The translations under genes and the position numbers were made by a program. Source: Euborellia annulipes (taxonomy: Eukaryota; Arthropoda; Insecta; Dermaptera; Anisolabididae). Taken from it: a stretch of DNA of 64,000 nt. The stretch covers positions 1 to 64,000 of the forward strand of contig JAKCPI010004364.1 of assembly GCA_023213315.1 (NCBI GenBank), in the 5' to 3' direction. Below the pieces are notes generated by a model. The model was not told where the DNA came from and ran no database searches. It saw only the letters and a list, made by a program, of their open reading frames with translations. The first letter of the stretch is position 1. Each line of letters starts with the position of its first letter. Shown here piece by piece: positions 25,509 through 38,266 of the stretch.

Positions 25509-25832
25509 GAATCTAAAAGAAGGCTGACCAACTTGCTCGAAGCCATGTCCTGCCGTGTTTGTATGGATCGAGGAATTGACACCGCATTCTTTCCCTGTGG
25601 TCATGTGATGACATGTTCGTTGTGTGCCGCTCGATGTGAACGTTGTCCTTTATGTCGAGGACCCATCGGACAAGCACAACGGATCTATCTCCCAGTGGAA
25701 TTGACGGCGACCCTTGGAGTGGACCCGGAGGCAGCGGCCAATCCGTCATCAAAAAATATCCCATCCGGATTTCCTCTTCCATCCATGATGCCTCCGCCTT
25801 CACCACGACCCTCGACTGCCCATGCCAGCTAA
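25509..25832 (+). CDS. MYLIP: MYLIP/IDOL, C-terminal RING finger exon and stop
   Basis: Acceptor tgttgcag at 25501-25508; open to TAA at 25830-25832; 107 residues. It starts with a basic/Leu helix (ESKRRLTNLLEAMS), then a C3HC4 RING: CRVC, 11 residues, CGH, three residues, CSLC, AARCER, CPLC. All eight zinc ligands are present. YLPVEL follows the last pair, matching the YLP that follows the RING in MYLIP. The RING recruits the E2 enzyme and catalyses substrate and self ubiquitination. The tail after the RING (VDPEAAANPSSKN ... PPPSPRPST) is longer and more Pro/Ser-rich than the short tail of human MYLIP; it is probably a lineage-specific extension. The first two RING cysteines sit only about 14 residues into the exon. 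Confidence 0.96.
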   Translation, partial: ESKRRLTNLLEAMSCRVCMDRGIDTAFFPCGHVMTCSLCAARCERCPLCRGPIGQAQRIYLPVELTATLGVDPEAAANPSSKNIPSGFPLPSMMPPPSPRPSTAHAS

Positions 25833-26035
25833 GATTCACTCATCTTATTATTTCCTTCCTTTTTCTTTCGTTTCTCCTTTACCATCTCAACTTCATAAAA
25901 AATACATCATCATCATCATCAATACAACATCCTAAATTATATTTATATATAAATATGGTCCTATTTAATCCATTATCGCTGAATAAATTAAAAAATGATA
26001 GAAATAAAAGAGGATATTTCTACAGTTATAAATAA
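25833..26035 (+). other. MYLIP: Probable MYLIP 3' UTR start with candidate poly(A) signal
   Basis: AT-rich sequence right after the stop codon. It has a (CAT)n run near 25907-25921 and an AATAAA hexamer at 25982-25987. It looks like a short 3' UTR, but the cleavage site cannot be fixed from sequence alone. Confidence 0.4.
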
Positions 26036-26416
26036 TAATTCTATCCCCAACAATAATTTAATTAAAAAAGAATCAAAAGCAAATTTATTCTTTTCTTACT
26101 CAGGATTTCATGATTGTAATTGATTCAAATTTAAATAGAGAAAATATGATTCAGAAAGATATTCGAGTTTTCAAAATTTGTTTCTCTTAGATATTAAACG
26201 AAACTATATTTCAAAAAAAAGTATTTTCATAGATTCATTCATTCTTCAAAAAGTATTTTCATTGAGGAATTTGAGATCCCGATTGTTTCTTTCACTAGTT
26301 TGAAAAAACTGTGTTGTTGGGAGTAGTGAAATAGTCAACTGTCTATTTTTCAAAGGAAAAAATTATAAATAAGTCATTTTCTGTTTCCAAAAAATTTTTA
26401 TGGGCATATGTGCCAT

Positions 26417-26699
26417 CTATTTCAATAATATTATTGAGACTAAATAAAGCCCGGTAGTTAGGCAGCCCAAATGGCACACGTTCACTAAACTTTTTTTCTG
26501 ATTAAAACATTCAGATAATTTTTATTTCGATATACCTTGAAATTTATATTAAAAAAGATAAATTTTATGGTTATTCTTTTGTTAAAAATAGTCGATTGGC
26601 CTATTATTTGCTTTGAAAAAGGTATTTCTCACACAGTCAAGCTACTGCCATTTGGGCTGCCTAACTACCGGGCTTTAGTCTCAATATTATTGCAATAGA
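26417..26699 (+). mobile_element. MITE family Q, full copy downstream of MYLIP
   Basis: About 60-bp inverted arms (ctattTcaataatattattg ... gcccggtagttaggcagccc and complements) around an AT-rich loop. Same family as 25301-25450; a short fragment (catttgggctgcctacc) is at about 1804-1822. Confidence 0.75.
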
Positions 26700-28640
26700 C
26701 GCCTGATTAGTTTAAAAAAAATAGACTTAAAACTCACAGGCTTGACTCAAAATATCACTAAAAAGAAAAAAAAAGTAAAAAATTCGGGTTCAGAAACTAA
26801 AAAAAAAAAACGGCTAAGCGATAATGGGTTAATATAATTTAAACCTAAAGATTTTTTTTTTAAAGTGAATGAAAGAAAATTTCTTTTATAATCCATGACT
26901 TAGTAAAGAAAATATATATATATAGAAATATATTTTTTTTTGATAATATAGAAAAGTCATCTTGCCTGGAATTGACAATACACATTTGACTGAATTGGAC
27001 AATATATTTTTAACACAAAAAAAAGTCCAAGGTAAATTTAAATTTGGACCATATTTAAAAAAAAAATAAAAGCATTCATTTGTCAAATCTATTAATAATA
27101 TAATAATATTAATAATATTAATGATAATAATCCGAAGTGCTGTAAGAATTTATGCCTCATTCCAATAGATTTCAAATTTCAGTGAAATTTAGTTGGAGAT
27201 ATTTAAAAAAAAAAAAAATCCTTTCTTGATAGATCTCGATTAAGTAAAACTATATAAAAAGAACTGTATATATCTTATAAATGTATGTTTGCAATCAAAG
27301 GTTTTGATTTTGTTTTATGTTGAAGAGTTTTGTCTGTCGGCTTGTCCCTGGACCATAAAAATGGCGAGCCTTGAAAGAAAAGATATTTTTTTGAAGAGAA
27401 TGAATTTGAATTGACGGGACTTGAATTTAGTCATTAACAATGCAAAATAGGATTAAGGGATATTAATAACTAATTATTTAAATAATATCTTTTTTTATAT
27501 ATTAAATATATATTAAAATATATATATATATATATACATAAATACATATATATCTGAATATATTTACAGAAAGTTACTTCACAAAATGTGCCGTTTGCAC
27601 TAATTTAAAGTATTTTATAAGTATTTTGATTTAAAAAAAAAGTATTATCATTTGCAGCACTATTAATAACGTGACATTAAATAATCATTGTCTTTGTCGT
27701 TGTGTAAAAATTTGATGTGCTCTAAAGTTTCCAATGATTAAATTGTCTAAACGTTTCTGTTCATAATTATTATACTGTTTTTTTTTATTCCTTACTTCCC
27801 TATTTATATTATTATAGTGTCTACTCTGCGCGATTTGAATTTCTTATCCTTGGAAGAGTGGCGAGGACTTTTTTTTTTTTTAGGGAGTGGGGGGTTAGTT
27901 CTTTATGATAACTTTTCTTCATTTTCTTTTAAGCGCTGAATTAATTAATCTTCTGTGATTCTGTCCAAATTTTTTATATATTATTATTTTAGGGCTGCGA
28001 TAGTGTCTTCACACCGAAACAGGTGCATCTGTAAACAATAATAATTCAAAAAATTCATATAGAATTATATATAGTCTATATATTTAACAAATTTGTTTAG
28101 CTTCAAAATTTTCAATTAAATCTACAGCTTTCATGTTACAAATGAAAGATTTTGTTGATGTTTTTAATGTTTTGTTTTTCCACATAATTCTTAACATCGT
28201 CAGTTCCTTACTCCTTGTTGGTGTTGGCGGAGTGTCGGGTCTAGGATACATCGGTACGAGCTCACATTCACAGAATCTTCGTCCAAATTCATACCAAATA
28301 TAATTTTTAGACTGAATGTATGGGCAGGAGAGCTGTTTCCTGATTCGTTCTCGCTGTTGAAGATAAATTGTGTGTTCCAGTTTTGTTTATTGAATTACAA
28401 CCATTTTTTGTTGTTTTTGCAGTATGTATATAAGCGTATTCAACCAATATGTCATTTGTAATATTATTTATTTCTTTTTGAAATAATAATCTAAACAAAA
28501 ATACCAGTACAAAACCTAGACTTTTCACTATGGTTAAAAGGTCAATCAGGGCAAAAATCTTCAAACACCTAACCCGTACCCCCTACGCCCATGACCATAG
28601 CTAGACATAGCTAGAGAATTTGTCTAGGGAGGGGAGGGGA
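26700..28640. other. No gene seen
   Basis: AT-rich intergenic DNA downstream of MYLIP, with (TA)n stretches near 26910 and 27515 and a slightly less AT-rich patch at 28200-28290. Confidence 0.5.
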
Positions 28641-28642
28641 GG

Positions 28643-28820
28643 CAGTGGCGGATCCAGAGGAGTTTCTGCGGGGGGGGTAATCTGGTGTGACTGGTCGAGC
28701 AGCGCACAATTTTTTCGTATTATCGGTAATTTAAAGGTGCATTCTGTAGTTGTTTATCAGAATCTCGGGGGGATGGTGGTGTAATTACCCCATTTACCCC
28801 CCCCCCTATATCCGCCCTTG
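28643..28820 (+). mobile_element. hAT-like MITE, family H1, shorter copy
   Basis: Same termini (CAGTGGCGGATCCAGAGG ... TATCCGCCCTTG) and same internal hairpin-repeat module as 22568-22830, about 180 bp. Flanks are G-rich, so the target duplication is ambiguous. Confidence 0.75.
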
Positions 28821-29087
28821 GGGGAGGTCATGGGACAGCCATCCTCAGGGAGCCCTGAAAGGGGCCATATTGTCTCATTTTTTCTTTGGGTGGGGAGTAT
28901 TCTTTGTTCGAAGGGGGGGGGGGGGGTGACGGACTCCCCTAGATAAGCCCATGCCCATGTCCCCCAATCATTTTTAAAAGTCGGCGCCCATGCCCCCTAG
29001 CACTTTAAATTTTTATATAAATATGACCTATATTTGTATACTGAATTTTCGTTTGCATAAACACAAATAATAGAAGATTTTAACAAG

Positions 29088-30161
29088 CGACAAATCCAAG
29101 TAAAGTACTAGTACTCTTTGGCCGATTTTGTTCGTGTCACCTAACAGGGGGGTGTCTAAATTAAATAAAAAATTTCAGCCTCGTAGCTCAATTCTAATTG
29201 AGAAATAAGAAATTTTTCTAATAAGCTCAATTCCTTTATGCTTTAAGTTGGATACAGACACACAAACCATGTTCCGAAAACCACTTTTTCTTTCTCTTAC
29301 CTCTATATATGTTAATTATATAGAGAGAGAAAGTACACACACATACACGCACAGACCATGTCGCGAAAACCACTTTTTTGGATTCAGGGGGACCTTAAAA
29401 CGTGTATATCCATCAAAATCTCGACATCGAATTTTTGACATGAATCAAATACTTTCTCTCTATATACATTAACACATGTAGAGGTAAAAGAAAGTAATCT
29501 TCTTCTTCTTCTTCTTCTGTCCTCGTCTGATTATTCCCGCGGTGCGGGGTCGGCGGACCTTATTCTTCCCCTCCACTCCCCCCTATCCAATGCTGTTGTC
29601 TCCGACAGGCCAAGCTCGGTCATGTCTCTCCTAACCCGATGAAGCCAAGTCGAGATTTTGATGGATATACACGTTTTGAGATCCCCTGAATCCAAAAAAG
29701 AGGTTTTCGCATCATGGTCGGCCTGCCTGTCTGTGTGTCTGTTTTCAATTTTAAGCATGATGGAATTGAGTTAGGAGGTTGAAATTTTAATATTTAAATT
29801 AGGCACCCCCTGAGGCGAGAAAATAAGCTTTTATTCAAAATCAGCCAAAAGTACTAGTACTTTACTGATGTACTTTTTCACTTTTTTTCGATTTTCTCAA
29901 AATTCGCTCCAACGATTTTGATTAAAATTCATAAATCAATTATTTTTTAGATGCTCTTAAAAGGTATATTCTCATTTTGCCATTGAAATCTTATGACCAC
30001 TTTACTCTTGTACTTATAGGGAAGATAGGATAATTAGTTGCTATGGTAACAGAATATAAATATTTTTTCTGTTTATTAATTTTACATCTTGAATTCAAAT
30101 CTACCGTACTGTCGGAAACTAAATATATCCCAACACAAAAAATCTGGTGTGACAAGCACAG
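29088..30161. repeat. Two hairpin-ended repeats (family R) head to head
   Basis: A minus copy (29088-29493), itself carrying an extra pyrimidine hairpin end at 29285-29335, and a plus copy (29651-30161). The plus copy stops inside its right hairpin, where a SINE-type repeat begins. A (TTC)n tract at 29498-29518 lies between. Confidence 0.75.
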
Positions 30162-30362
30162 GTCCTGGCAAGAAGAAGGAACAACAGCCACCAAGATCAA
30201 TGTTGTTAAGCAACGCCAAGTGGTGCTGAAAATTGGGATAGGTGACCCCCGAAAAACAAGACCATTGAACGCCCGCAAGAAGCCATCGATACATGTATCT
30301 AAATAAATAATAAAATTTATATAAGTCAAATGGCCTCTGCAGCCGAAATGACTTAATAAAAA
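30160..30362 (-). repeat. SINE-like repeat, family S3
   Basis: Minus copy of 15205-15385. Its edge coincides with truncation of hairpin-ended repeat 29651-30161, so it inserted there. Confidence 0.6.
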
Positions 30363-30579
30363 AAAAAATTGATACTGATGATGTCACTAGATGAAACAAT
30401 AATATAGGGAATTTAAATTTCCTATACTTTTAAATTCTCTTCAATTTGGAAGGCGCAAAGAATAATCTAATTTCTCTTTTTTATTGCATCTGAGGCTATT
30501 TTTCTTTTTTTTATTCATAAATAATTTATATCTTATATATGAAACGATTTGAATTCAAAGCTTATTATTAAAAATATTG

Positions 30580-30760
30580 CCACCAGATGGATTCAGCAAG
30601 TGGCGCCTTTGGTGGTCATTTTGTGAAGCTCAAGCTCACAGTTGGAAGACTTGCAGTCATATGTTTTTTCCGCTTTGGATATCTCGAACTCAATTCTTAA
30701 ATCCATCATGGCCGCACTCCAATTCCATTTGAAACATGAGTTAATACACAACTATGCCTT
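30580..30760 (+). other. Possible 5' non-coding exon or promoter region of the six-module gene
   Basis: Less AT-rich island about 0.5 kb before exon 1, with a short ORF from ATG 30588. No splice link can be shown. Confidence 0.2.
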
Positions 30761-31094
30761 ATTTTATTTATAAATACGTCAAGAAGTACCTCCAATGCGG
30801 ACCAGATTAATTGTTAATTCATGTGATTTTTTTAAAACCGATATTTTTACCATGTTTTTTATGAATCTAACTACGCGTAAGTTTCTATGATTTTGGATCG
30901 CTTCTACGTACACAATAGATATATATTTGGAAAGCGATGAAAGTGACGTATTTTGTTAAGGAATTATAATAACATCTCTGATGCAAGTAAACATTTATAT
31001 AATCGTCCTGAAATTTTTGAAGTCTCCTTCAATATGGTGAATATACATTCGTTGTTTTGTTTTGGACAATATGTATATTAAAAAAGACAGTGGG

Positions 31095-31504
31095 ATGGAG
31101 GCGACATTTCAGCCTCCGCCAGCATCACTTGTTGGTGTCTCGGATACCATTAATCGAGTCTGTTTTGTATGTGGTAATGTGGGCCACCCAGGCCAATATT
31201 GGCTCCGGGTGAAACCTTCGGCGACTTCCAGTTCCGAGCCGTATTTTCCTTTTTTGGAATCGCACGAACCCCCAGCCAATTATAGACAATCTCGTCAACA
31301 ACACGATCAAGTCAGTGCTTGTACTCTGTGTTACACGATACTAATGCAGCAATGGGATAATCACGAACGTGACGCCACACCGCATGCCCGCCGGCTTTAT
31401 TGGCTCAAACGTAGCGATAATGGACCATATACTGGAGCTGAAATGGGTCTTCAGGGCGAATATGCGGCCCAGGTGCTTGGGCTCACAGCTGACCCCACCC
31501 CAAG
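31095..31504 (+). CDS. Six-module Cys-pair protein, exon 1 (module 1)
   Basis: First recognisable exon of a large gene running off the right edge. Start chosen at ATG 31095 (gggATGG, a fair initiation context). ATG 31071 is in frame upstream, and an upstream coding exon cannot be excluded because an acceptor-like cag lies at 31088-31090. The donor after CCAAG is GTGATA at 31505; the split AG|G codon joins in phase to 41051. The peptide holds module 1: VCFVCG (Cys codons at 31161 and 31170), then PYFPFLESHEPP, then ACTLCY (Cys codons at 31320 and 31329), then QQWDNHERD and HARRLYWLKR. Two Cys-x2-Cys pairs suggest one bound zinc. The family is not recognised by name; function unknown. Confidence 0.9.
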
Positions 31505-32117
31505 GTGATATTTCTCTTAAAAAAAAACTTCCTAATATATGTAACTCACTAACTTATCTCATTATCATGTTTTTCAGCAGTTTATATTTAATTTTTATTA
31601 TAATAATCTTAAATTTCAGCCTCTATCTTTAGGTATCATAACATGAACTCTATGCTTAGTACTTTTAATAACTTAAAACATTAGAAAGGAAGGATATTTC
31701 TTTGATTACTCACACGTTGACATTTCGGCTTTGATTAATGACATCATCGAAGTTGTGACGTGTGTCATTGTATATAAAGAGTCCTTAATATTCGAATTAA
31801 AAAAACAAAACAAATGTCTTATAAATAAGTTTTTAAGCTGCAATTATTAATCAATTAGTGAAAAACCAGATTTCTTTCAAGTCTAATTCACAGTCATATT
31901 GACAGACATGTTGATCTTCGGATCGAAAATGTGATTTAATGATGGATATTCGTCTGTTGAAATGATGACGATTTATGACTTCTATTAACAAGAAAGTTTT
32001 TGTTTACATCTTCATTTAAATAAACACTTGTAAGAGAATTATTCCTATGCCTGTCGTTAAGGGAGAAGGAAGCATCAACAATTACAGTAAAATTTTAATG
32101 TTTTATCAACATATTAT

Positions 32118-32325
32118 AGCCCTTGGGCTTGGTGTAGGGGTTAGCCTGCTGGCCTTGTATACCAAGGTAGTCCAATGATTTTATTTAAGCCATTTGGATA
32201 CAAATGGCTTAAATAAGAATGCCTAGACCCCATATATATATATACATAAATAACGGTTATCGTATAAAGTCATATATGGCCTGAGTTGCCGAAATGACTG
32301 TGTGAGTGTGTAAAAAAAGACAAAA
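32118..32325 (+). repeat. tRNA-like SINE, family S2
   Basis: Head gggcttggtgtaggggttag; tail gcctgagttgccgaaatgac then tgtgtgagtgtg. Related: 7223-7290, 17570-17822 (-), 21485-21680 (-), 61220-61365 (-), 5222-5295 (-). Confidence 0.7.
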
Positions 32326-34155
32326 AAAAAAAAAAAAACTATTTTCAAATTATCGATCTTTTTATAATATATACAAATAAACCTTATTCCATCTTCAAGT
32401 AAGATGTCCTCTCGTTTCTCTATCGTTCTCGTTTTAACAGACAAAAATTCACAAGAAAATCACATTTTTATACCCAAGATAAAATATTTGTCAATAAAGA
32501 GATGTGATTTAAAGTTAGAAGAAATCTAATTTAATTTATAAATAACTTGAGTATTGGAGAACAATGGGATGAATTATACTTCTTTATTTTAGAACCCTGA
32601 CTTGAAAATTAACCTTTTCTTTTCCCTCTTTTTTTAAACTTTTTTTTTATAGAAATGAATATTATTCAAAAAGATTTTATTTTTTTAACAATACTGTGAG
32701 TATGTTTTTTTTTATTGGTGAGGCCAAGCGCCCCATTGCCCCTGGGAATCGAATCCTTTTTTTGTTAAAAACTATATATATATATATATATTTGGCTGAT
32801 ATATATTGACAACGTCCCAGCTTCAACTAAAGCCGAACTATTATGATTAACCAAAAATTAAAGGAATATTTTCACTAATAAAAAGTCAGTACACATCTAC
32901 ATGCTAAAATCTGTATATATAATCTTTTATCAAATAAATAAGTACTCCTTGATGTTTAGTAGAGTTTGTATAAAATTTGAATTGCATATTTTCTAACTAA
33001 AAATCTAAATTCTAGATGCCGGTCCAAATTAGGAGTCTAATATTTTTCTGATCAAAATATATATTGAATTTGATAATAAAAAAAATTTCCACTCGTCTGT
33101 CATTTTAATAGTTTATTTTATTTTTATTGAGGAAGAGAAAAAGTATTAGGTGAATAACCTCTTTTTAAAAATAAAATGAAAATTTGAGATCTATTGGTTT
33201 AAAACTTTATTTTAACTTCAACGTCAACATTTTTAAAAGTTTTATTTATAATTTATAGATAGGAAAAAATCATGTAGTTCATTAATTTCTAAGCGAACTA
33301 ATAAAATAAGAACAAATTTTATAAATTAAACCCCCTTTTCTATCAGGTCTGAATTTATTTATGTTTGAAATAATATTTTCACTAAGCTTTTATTTCATAC
33401 CGTTATCATAGATCCGTAGACATGTCTGGAAAATATAAACAGTAATACTATTTAATAATTTTGATAATGTAATGATTATGTGAGTTAATTAGATATTCAA
33501 TTAGGAACAAAAATCAAGACAAATATTAATCGATATTTATAGATTATTTAATATAAGAATAGTATCGATGTTTTCTTGAAATAATAGAAATAGTACATAT
33601 AAATATTAATGCGAAAGGGAAAGATTAAATGTGCAGTGTAATTTAGATAAAGATGAAAGCGGATTAGCAACAATCACATTATTTATAAAAGAAAAATATT
33701 TTTATTTTTTTTTTTTATCCATATAATCTCTTTTCTGATATCATGTTAAACCTTAAATATCATCAGTGTTAAAAAATTCCATTCAAGTTTTTTTTTTTTT
33801 TTTTTTTACCATTTTGTTTATCCAAATTTTTTTTATATTTTATCTCGATTTTTTTTTCTTTTTTACACATATCTTGAAATTTTATTATGATATTTTTTCA
33901 ATTTAAATTTTGGATTGATCTTTGATCTTGTACAAACTCTACATTTTCCTTACAACATTAAGAATCACTTATTTATTTCTTAACTGATGTTTACTCCGAC
34001 TATTCCTTCCATTATGATCTCTATCTTGCATTTCTTTGTCTTCTGAACCACATGGCATAGGGAGAGATACTGGAATGAGATGAGGGGGAGGAAGGGCAGT
34101 GAGGGCACATGCCCCCGCTAGAAAAACCAGTGGGGCACCGGTTCGATTTCCGACT

Positions 34156-34743
34156 TTTTACGTTCCCTTACCTATATATATATGTTAATATATATAGAGA
34201 GAAAGTATTGGATTCATGTCAAAAATTCGATGTCGAGATTTTGATGGATATACACGTTTTGAGGTTCCTTAAATCCAAAAAAAGTGGTTTTCGCGACATT
34301 GTCTGTCTGTGTTCAATTTTAAGAATTGAGCTATGAAGGTGAAATTTTATATTTAAATTAGGCACTCCTCTGAGGCGTGAAAATAAGCTTTTAATCAAAA
34401 GAGTACTAGTACTTTACTGATTGATGTATTTCGTTCCATCGATTTTGATTAAAATTCAAAAATCAATTATTTTTTAGATGCTCTTTAAAGGTATATTTTC
34501 ATTTTGGCATTGCAATCTTATGAAGCAGACTTTACTCTTGTACTTCATAGGAAAGATAGGAGAAATGGTTACCATAGTAACAAAATTATTAATATTTTTC
34601 TATGCTTATAAATTGAATTCAAATGTACCATACTGTCGAAAACTAAATATATGTCGACACGAAAAATCTGCTCTGACAAGCACAGAACACAACTTTCGAT
34701 TACTGAAGAAAGTTGTGTGCTGTGCGTCAAGTCACATCAGATC
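34156..34743 (+). repeat. Hairpin-ended repeat (family R), near full length
   Basis: Opposite orientation to 62702-63359, with both hairpin ends and the internal tactagtacttt and tgtcgagattttgatggata blocks. Contains the intact TTAA site at which element 12251-12649 inserted in another copy. Confidence 0.85.
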
Positions 34744-34967
34744 TTTATTTATTTCAGAATAAAAGATAAAAAAAAAAATATATTAAATGTTTAAAAATTT
34801 CGTAGAGGCGTTTGGTGTATACTCCACTATATATATATAGACCTATATAACTAAAAAAAAAAACAGTTTAGTAGAGTTTTTTATTATATAAATCTTAAAA
34901 AAAAAAAAAATTAAAATGAATTTTAAGGAGCTCTGAAAAACTCTCAAATCTCCTGAAGCTTGAGCTA

Positions 34968-35010
34968 CAGTAATCTTGTTAATCCGGACTTCGATTCTCC
35001 GGCATACCGG
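34968..35010 (+). mobile_element. Pogo-like element end fragment
   Basis: TA then CAGTAATCTTGTTAATCCGG followed by a second tccgg motif, similar in layout to the element at 24056. No right end found. Confidence 0.35.
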
Positions 35011-35347
35011 GTTTTAATAAAACAATAGACAATATTTAAAAATAAAAAAAAATTTTCCATCCATGACATGCTTTCTATAAATACTAGATTTAATAAATAC
35101 CAAAAGTTGATATTTTAATTATATTTCCAATTATTTATTTTGCCAGTTTTTACTTAAAAAAATATGAATATATAAAGGGTGTGTGTGTGTGTTTGCTTAG
35201 TGTTAACATATATATGTGAATTAAGTTTATTTATTCACTTTTTTTTTTTAATTTCATTTCATTCATGAATAATCTCTTTATTAAATACTGATCTCTTTTA
35301 TAAGAGTTATTTAAAATTTTTATTTCCAAACAGCAATTAATTGACAC

Positions 35348-35469
35348 CAAGGGCGTCCGCAGGATTTTTTGCAGGGGGGGGGGCAAGTCACTTCCAGATA
35401 AGTTGAAAAAAACGTACTTTTATATTAATAATGTTATACATCTCCCCCCCCCCCCTGCGGACGCCCATG
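35348..35469 (+). mobile_element. Very small hAT-like element (122 bp)
   Basis: Termini CAAGGGCGTCCGCAG and CTGCGGACGCCCATG are inverted repeats; flanks attgacac / attgatac match at 7 of 8. A G-run and a C-run sit just inside the ends. Confidence 0.7.
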
Positions 35470-35810
35470 ATTGATACTGTATTTCACAATTATATAAAAT
35501 TTTAAATACATATATATACCTCTGAATTTATATATATATATATATAACTCCAGATATATTCCAAAGTAAACTCGCACACCTTTATTATATCTAATCATAT
35601 TTCAGATACATATGCAAAATCCCAGACTGTTAGCATACTGTTCACGATGAATAAGATGAAAAATCAATATGCATATTTTTAATAATAATATATTATTATT
35701 TCTTACGTTAGAATAATTATTATTTTTATGATTTCAAAATTGTTTAAAAATAAATGAGTATTCCATTTTTATAGTTTTGCACAATCTGTTAGTTAACCTT
35801 ATATTTTGAA

Positions 35811-36442
35811 AATTCTGGTGTGACTGGTCTCACAGCACACAACTTTCTCTTTAAACCTTTGGTAAGAAAAAGTTGTGTTCTTTTGTCACACCAAATTTTT
35901 TGTGTCGACACATAGGCTTATTTAATTTCCGAAAGTATGCTACAATAGAATTCAAGGTGTAAAATTTATAAGTATGGGAAAATATTTATATTCTGTTACT
36001 ATGGCAACCATTTCTCCTATCTTTTCTGTGAAGTACAAGAGTAAGGTGTGCTTCAAAAGGTTTCAAGGGCAAAATGAAAATATAAAAAGAGCATCTAAAA
36101 AATAATTGATTTATGGATTTTAATCAAAATCGTTGGAGCGAATTTTGAGAAAATCGAAAAAAACTGAAAAAGTACCAGTACTTTTTAGGCGATTTTGTTC
36201 CAAAGCTTATTTTCACATCTCATGGGGTGCCTAACTTAAATATAAAATTTCAACCTCCTTGCTCAATTCCTTCATGCTTTAAATTGAACACACACAGACA
36301 GACAGACCATATCGCGAAAACCACTTTTTTGGATTCAGGGAACCTCAAAAAGTGTAAGGCTATACAACAAAATCTCGACATCGAATTTTTGACATGAATC
36401 CAATACTTTCTATATATATACATATATAGATATGAGAAAGTA
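35811..36442 (-). repeat. Hairpin-ended repeat (family R), near full length
   Basis: Both hairpin ends visible (aattctggtgtgac... and ...atatgagaaagtaa). 1.07 kb from the inverted copy at 34156-34743. Confidence 0.85.
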
Positions 36443-36957
36443 AAAATGAATAATATTATGTTTTATTATCTAAAAAACATGATATTTGATTTGAATGATC
36501 TTTGTATTTATTATGAATACTATACTTTTCATCTTGTTACTTCAGAGAACCTTGAATTGCATATAATTTAAAAAAAATACTTAAATTTCAATAGATATGT
36601 ATCTTTTTTCGTGATTCGAAACTATCATAAAGGGAGCTTGAAGGTTTTTTATAAGATGATACTTCTAATATCATTTTTTGCTCTAGAAATTTTTTCCTCA
36701 ATTCTTTGATTCATTCATATAGATGATTTTTTTTTCTCACCGCCAAATGTTATCTTGTTTGTTTTTAGAAATGTTATCACGATAGGTGGGCCCCTCACAT
36801 GGCCGCATAGATGATGCCTATAACCCCTGCCTAGAGCCAAAATAGTCACTATAAAAATGTATTCTTATTTTAATAATCAAATGATTTTGTCAAATTAAAA
36901 AATCCAAAATTTTCTATAGATAAATGAAAAGAAGAAAAAAAATCAAACACTAACCCG

Positions 36958-36994
<37 letters not shown>

Positions 36995-37651
36995 ATCCTT
37001 GAGTTTGTAACAAAATCAATGAATGATAGAGTTTTTGCACTTATCAGAAGGGAATACAATCGGCTTTTTATTTTTTTTTTTAAAGGCACAAGACATTAAA
37101 GATAAGTTTTTATAGAAATTTTTCCATAAAGCAAATGTCTTAGTATCATTCCAAGGCATAATACTCAAATTTTTTCATTTTCGATTGAAATAATTTTATT
37201 TCTCCAAGGAACCATGTATTTTTTTTTTTTTATAATTAATTTTTTGCTATTTTCTCACAAATGTTTCTAAAGTTAAACACTCTGCAGCCTAATTCAAAAA
37301 CCTAAACAATGTTTAAAGAGAATTTGAAAAGCATTTTAGCAAAATCTTAATTCATAAACATATTTTAGGCCTAAATACTTGTTTAAATTCCTATTTTAAC
37401 TAGACAGGCGCGACCCCTTGTTTAAGCTCACTAATAAACATTTTGTAACCTCAAAATTTTCGATCACAACAACTTGACATTTGAAATAGCCTATAGTATC
37501 ATAGGCTTTTAATAAAAATAAACGTAAGTAAAAATTCAAATGTATTATATGTTTTTTCATGAACAAATTATTAATCTTGATGAATTAATATTTTCAGAAT
37601 AATGCAGAGTATTGAAACGATAAATACAATATGCAATATTATGAATATGGC

Positions 37652-38266
37652 CAGGGCCGCAGACAGACTTGACGGGCCCCGGGGCTACTTAATAATACCC
37701 CCCCCCTCACCCATTAAGATTTTTTAGGTATGTAAAAGGCTATTGTGGCCTTCATGCCAAAAATTTTTACACAATTTTTAAAACAGTTATACATAAGCTT
37801 AGCTTACAATATTTATTTAAATAAAAAAGTTATTTAAAAATTTTTCAAAATTTTCTAAACATAGGGTTACCATCATTTATTGAGCCAAACCCGGACAGAC
37901 GACTTCCGGGGTGGGGTATGGAAAATTTTTTGAAAATTAGACACTGAAATCTGCGTTTTTAGCTATCCTGAGACGTGAAAAATATTACTTGCTTAGAGCT
38001 TAAAGGGCCCGATGCGGCCCGCACAGGAAAAATGTGCAAAAAATGATTTTCTTTATTGAAATTTTGAGATTTGAGCTTAAAGGGCCCGGGCATCCTCAGG
38101 AAAAAAGGCAAGTTTTTGAGCTCAAAGGGCCCGGCTCCTTCAGGAAAAAAATTCAAGAAAATGATTTTTTTAATTGAAATTTTAACTATCAAAATTAGAA
38201 TTTTAAGGTTGGAGCGCAAAGGGCCCGGGCCCCGGGGTATAGCCCCCCCCCCCGTCTGCGGCCCTG
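37652..38266 (+). mobile_element. hAT-like nonautonomous element with perfect 8-bp target duplication
   Basis: Terminal inverted repeat CAGGGCCGCAGAC at both ends, flanked by AATATGGC at 37644-37651 and 38267-38274. An 8-bp duplication with CAGGG termini fits hAT. The interior has three internal repeats of a segment built on gggcccg...ggaaaaa and no transposase. Confidence 0.88.

Noticed and set aside
27990..28035. ctgcgatagtgtcttcacaccgaaac resembling a hammerhead core
   Set aside because: The first core block is CTGCGAT, not CTGANGA, and no NUH triplet follows.
28307..28564. Minus-strand 85-codon ORF
   Set aside because: Hydrophobic AT-driven translation without motif; no splice or promoter evidence.
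31690..31765. Another hammerhead-like motif on the minus strand (gccgaaatgtc)
   Set aside because: CUGANGA is broken (cgatgat) and helix II does not pair; kept only as a possible decayed relative.
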